Of a stretch of 64,000 bases of DNA, positions 61,936 to 64,000 are shown piece after piece; within the stretch, counting starts at the first letter, position 1, and every line of letters starts with the position of its first letter. The DNA is from Paenirhizobium daejeonense (lineage in GTDB: Bacteria; Pseudomonadota; Alphaproteobacteria; Rhizobiales; Rhizobiaceae), in contig NZ_JACLAL010000004.1 in assembly GCF_014280875.1 (NCBI RefSeq), positions 248,001 through 312,000 on the forward strand. The letters are read 5' to 3'. Under the pieces are notes generated by a model, which had not been told where the DNA came from, made no database searches, and saw nothing but the letters and a program-made list of their open reading frames with translations. The position numbers and the translations under genes are program-made.

Positions 61936-63084
61936 ATGGGCGTGAAGAACAGGGACCGCCGACCGACGCGCAGTGGACCGGGCGGCTCTACTTCCGGCCC
62001 CACCCGGTCGGGTTCGCGTAACGGCAAGGATGCCGCAAAGGCTTCTACCGGCAAGGGACGGGACGAACGGCCTCGCGTTACTGACAAACGCCCCCCGCGG
62101 GCAGAAGCCGAGGCCACTGCGGCCAAGGTGGCGGTTGAGCCGGCGCGTGCGCTGATCGTTCGCACCGGCGAACGCCCCGCCGAGCGTGTCCCGCTGATCC
62201 TCGAATCTCCCGGCGCCGGCGACTTCCACCTGATCGACAGTGGCGAAGGCCTGAAGCTTGAACAGTACGGCCCCTACCGTATCGTTCGCCCCGAGGCGCA
62301 GGCGCTCTGGCCCAAGGCGCTGCCGGCGCATGTGTGGGAACGGGCGGATGCCATTTTCACCGGGGATACCGATGAAGACGGCATGGGCCGCTGGCGCTTC
62401 CCCCGTGAGGCGCTGGGCGAAACCTGGCCGTTGTCTCTGCTCGGCATCGATTTCCTTGGACGCTTCACCTCCTTCCGTCATGTCGGCGTGTTCCCCGAGC
62501 AGATCGCCCACTGGACATGGATGAAGGAGCAGGTCGAACAGGCTGGACGACCGCTCAAGGTGCTGAACCTGTTCGGCTATACCGGCGTTGCTTCTCTGGT
62601 TGCCGCATCAGCAGGCGCCGAGGTTACGCATGTCGATGCCTCGAAGAAGGCGATCGGCTGGGCGCGCGAAAATCAGGCGCTGAGCCGTCTGGATAAGGCG
62701 CCGATTCGCTGGATCTGCGAGGACGCGATGAAATTCATCCAGCGGGAAGAACGTCGCGGCAGCCGTTATGACATCATCCTGACCGACCCGCCGAAATTCG
62801 GCCGGGGTCCCAATGGCGAGGTGTGGCAGCTTTTCGATCACCTGCCGCTGATGCTCGACATCTGCCGGGAACTGCTGTCGCCGAAGGCGGTCGGATTGGT
62901 GCTGACGGCCTATTCGATCCGTGCGAGCTTCTACTCGATCCATGAACTGATGCGCGAAACCATGCGCGGCAAGCGCGGCATCGTCGAATCCGGCGAACTG
63001 GTGATCCGCGAAGCCGGTCTTGACGGCAAGACGCCGGGCAGGGCGCTTTCCACCTCACTTTTCAGCCGCTGGGTGCCGAAATGA
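61936..63084 (+). CDS. Class I SAM-dependent RNA methyltransferase (PF10672-like)
   Basis: 382 aa. The first 65 residues are basic and low-complexity (RDRRPTRSGPGGSTSG...), likely for RNA binding. The catalytic domain has LKVLNLFGYTGVASLVAASAGAEVTHVDASKKAIGWARENQ and the D-P-P-K/F motif TDPPKFGRG. Such enzymes (RlmI-like) methylate rRNA cytosine. The next gene, a TrmH-family enzyme, overlaps by ATGA, so both RNA modifiers are made together. Target uncertain. Confidence 0.85.
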   Translation: MGVKNRDRRPTRSGPGGSTSGPTRSGSRNGKDAAKASTGKGRDERPRVTDKRPPRAEAEATAAKVAVEPARALIVRTGERPAERVPLILESPGAGDFHLIDSGEGLKLEQYGPYRIVRPEAQALWPKALPAHVWERADAIFTGDTDEDGMGRWRFPREALGETWPLSLLGIDFLGRFTSFRHVGVFPEQIAHWTWMKEQVEQAGRPLKVLNLFGYTGVASLVAASAGAEVTHVDASKKAIGWARENQALSRLDKAPIRWICEDAMKFIQREERRGSRYDIILTDPPKFGRGPNGEVWQLFDHLPLMLDICRELLSPKAVGLVLTAYSIRASFYSIHELMRETMRGKRGIVESGELVIREAGLDGKTPGRALSTSLFSRWVPK

Positions 63085-63941
63085 ACGACGATTTCAGGAA
63101 CGAAGGCGCAAGGCGTGTTGGCCAGGTGAAGGAGATCACCAGCCTTGCCAACCCGATCGTCAAGGATATCAAGGCGCTTGCGCTCAAGAAGGCGCGCGAC
63201 GAAACGAAGACCTTCATGGCCGAAGGCCTGAAGCTCGTGATCGACGCGCTCGAACTCGGCTGGACGATCCGTACGCTGGTCTATTCCAAGGCCGCCAAGG
63301 GCAAGCCGTTGGTCGAGAAGGTTGCCGCCCGCACGGTTGCTTCGGGCGGTCTGGTGCTGGAGGTCTCCGAAAAGGTCATGTCATCGATCACTCGGCGCGA
63401 CAATCCCCAGATGGTAGCGGGCATTTTCGACCAGCGCTGGAAAGCCCTGAAGGATGTGAAGCCGGTCGGTAGCGAAACCTGGGTTGCTCTCGATCGGGTG
63501 CGCGATCCCGGCAATCTCGGAACCATTATCCGCACGGCCGATGCCGCTGGCGCTTCTGGCGTCATGCTGGTCGGCGATTGCACCGATCCGTTTTCGCTGG
63601 AAACGGTGCGGGCGACGATGGGTTCGCTCTTCGCTGTTCCGTTGGTGCGGGCGAGCGCCGCGGATTTCCTGAAATGGAAGGGCACATGCGGCGCGCGCCT
63701 CGTCGCGACCCATCTCGCCGGTTCCGTCGACTATCGCACCATCGATTATCGCAGCAAGCCGGTGATCCTCATGATGGGCAACGAGCAGTCGGGCCTGCCG
63801 GAGGACCTGGCGGGTGCGGCGGACGCTCTGGCGCGCATACCGCAGACCGGGCGCGCAGACTCGCTCAATCTGGCCGTTGCGACCGGCGTCATGCTGTTCG
63901 AGGTACGCCGCCATCTCCTCACCCTCGACGGAAGCCGATGA
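63081..63941 (+). CDS. TrmH/SpoU-family RNA 2'-O-ribose methyltransferase
   Basis: 286 aa. SpoU knot motifs are present: motif 1 DRVRDPGNLGTIIRTADAAGASGVML, motif 2 ILMMGNEQSGLPEDL, motif 3 RIPQTGRADSLNLAVATGVMLFEVRR. An N-terminal substrate-binding (L30e-like) domain occupies about 1-130. Methylates rRNA or tRNA ribose; the exact nucleotide is not deducible. Coupled to the preceding gene by ATGA and to the next by ATGA. Confidence 0.9.
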   Translation: MNDDFRNEGARRVGQVKEITSLANPIVKDIKALALKKARDETKTFMAEGLKLVIDALELGWTIRTLVYSKAAKGKPLVEKVAARTVASGGLVLEVSEKVMSSITRRDNPQMVAGIFDQRWKALKDVKPVGSETWVALDRVRDPGNLGTIIRTADAAGASGVMLVGDCTDPFSLETVRATMGSLFAVPLVRASAADFLKWKGTCGARLVATHLAGSVDYRTIDYRSKPVILMMGNEQSGLPEDLAGAADALARIPQTGRADSLNLAVATGVMLFEVRRHLLTLDGSR

Positions 63942-64000
63942 CGACATTTCTGGAAAGACTGACACGGCCGTTCCCGGCCTTCGTGCTGATCGTACTGATG
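63938..64000 (+). CDS. Partial membrane-protein gene, possibly signal peptidase II
   Basis: ATG at 63938 overlaps the TrmH-family stop (ATGA). Only 21 codons are visible, opening MTTFLERLTRPFPAF and becoming hydrophobic (VLIVLM), compatible with the first span of a membrane protein. By memory of rhizobial gene order lspA is a candidate, but this cannot be confirmed from 21 residues. Confidence 0.5.
   Translation, partial: MTTFLERLTRPFPAFVLIVLM

Overview
The window looks like chromosomal DNA from an alphaproteobacterium of the Rhizobiaceae (Rhizobium/Agrobacterium/Neorhizobium-like). The DNA is GC-rich. Gene content and order are rhizobial: rpsT next to dnaA; mutM divergent from ubiE-ubiB; coaBC; rph divergent from hrcA-grpE; the minus-strand run lptC-lptA-lptB-rpoN-hpf-ptsN; dnaN beside a Sinorhizobium-type phosphatidylethanolamine methyltransferase (pmtA); and ihfB-lapA. 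Nearly all of it is core housekeeping DNA. I saw no insertion sequence, prophage, CRISPR array, tRNA or rRNA gene. Assignments rest on reading motifs in the translated sequence; no database search was run.

Layout. 1-4.6 kb (minus): a four-gene periplasmic cassette of imelysin, di-haem oxidoreductase, second imelysin and DUF1513 protein, probably iron-related. 4.7-12.4 kb: RsmB-type RNA methyltransferase, RlpA, an SDR/epimerase, QueG, a GST, UppP (plus), a tiny secreted protein, an NDUFA9-like protein and a DUF1330 protein. 12.4-15.6 kb (minus): dnaN, pmtA, a histidine phosphatase and pyrF. 15.8-24.9 kb (plus): rsmI-yraN, then a Pho-box-preceded ugpBAEC glycerol-3-phosphate importer, a cupin, gshB and the comM-like ATPase. 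25-30.9 kb: cysK, two divergent LysE exporters, a NIPSNAP/EamA pair with a divergent Lrp regulator, a GNAT and dut. 31-36 kb: prfC, a HAD phosphatase, and a TPP riboswitch driving thiM-thiE-thiD. 36-45 kb: flavin reductase, a coiled-coil membrane protein, pirin, a glutamine amidotransferase, a YjbR protein, coaBC, ubiB, ubiE, mutM and an enoyl-CoA hydratase. 45-48 kb: rpsT, an 817-bp regulatory gap and dnaA. 48-53.5 kb: a methyltransferase, LysR, EamA, hemW, rdgB, a VOC protein and rph. 53.7-64 kb: hrcA-grpE, ptsN, hpf, rpoN, lptBAC, ihfB, lapA, two RNA methyltransferases and the start of a membrane protein.

The most interesting non-coding DNA lies between rpsT and dnaA (45445-46261). It carries six GANTC (CcrM) sites, three of them about 10-11 bp apart, then a near-consensus CtrA motif, a promoter-like pair, and a structured segment of about 100 nt ending in a strong intrinsic terminator at 45923-45947. 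This is what a cell-cycle-controlled small RNA or premature-termination leader upstream of dnaA would look like. A second, hairpin-rich stretch follows up to the dnaA start. Other clear regulatory elements are the TPP riboswitch with a hairpin that buries the thiM ribosome-binding site, three 11-bp-phased Pho-box repeats before ugpB, and a near-consensus promoter for rpsT.
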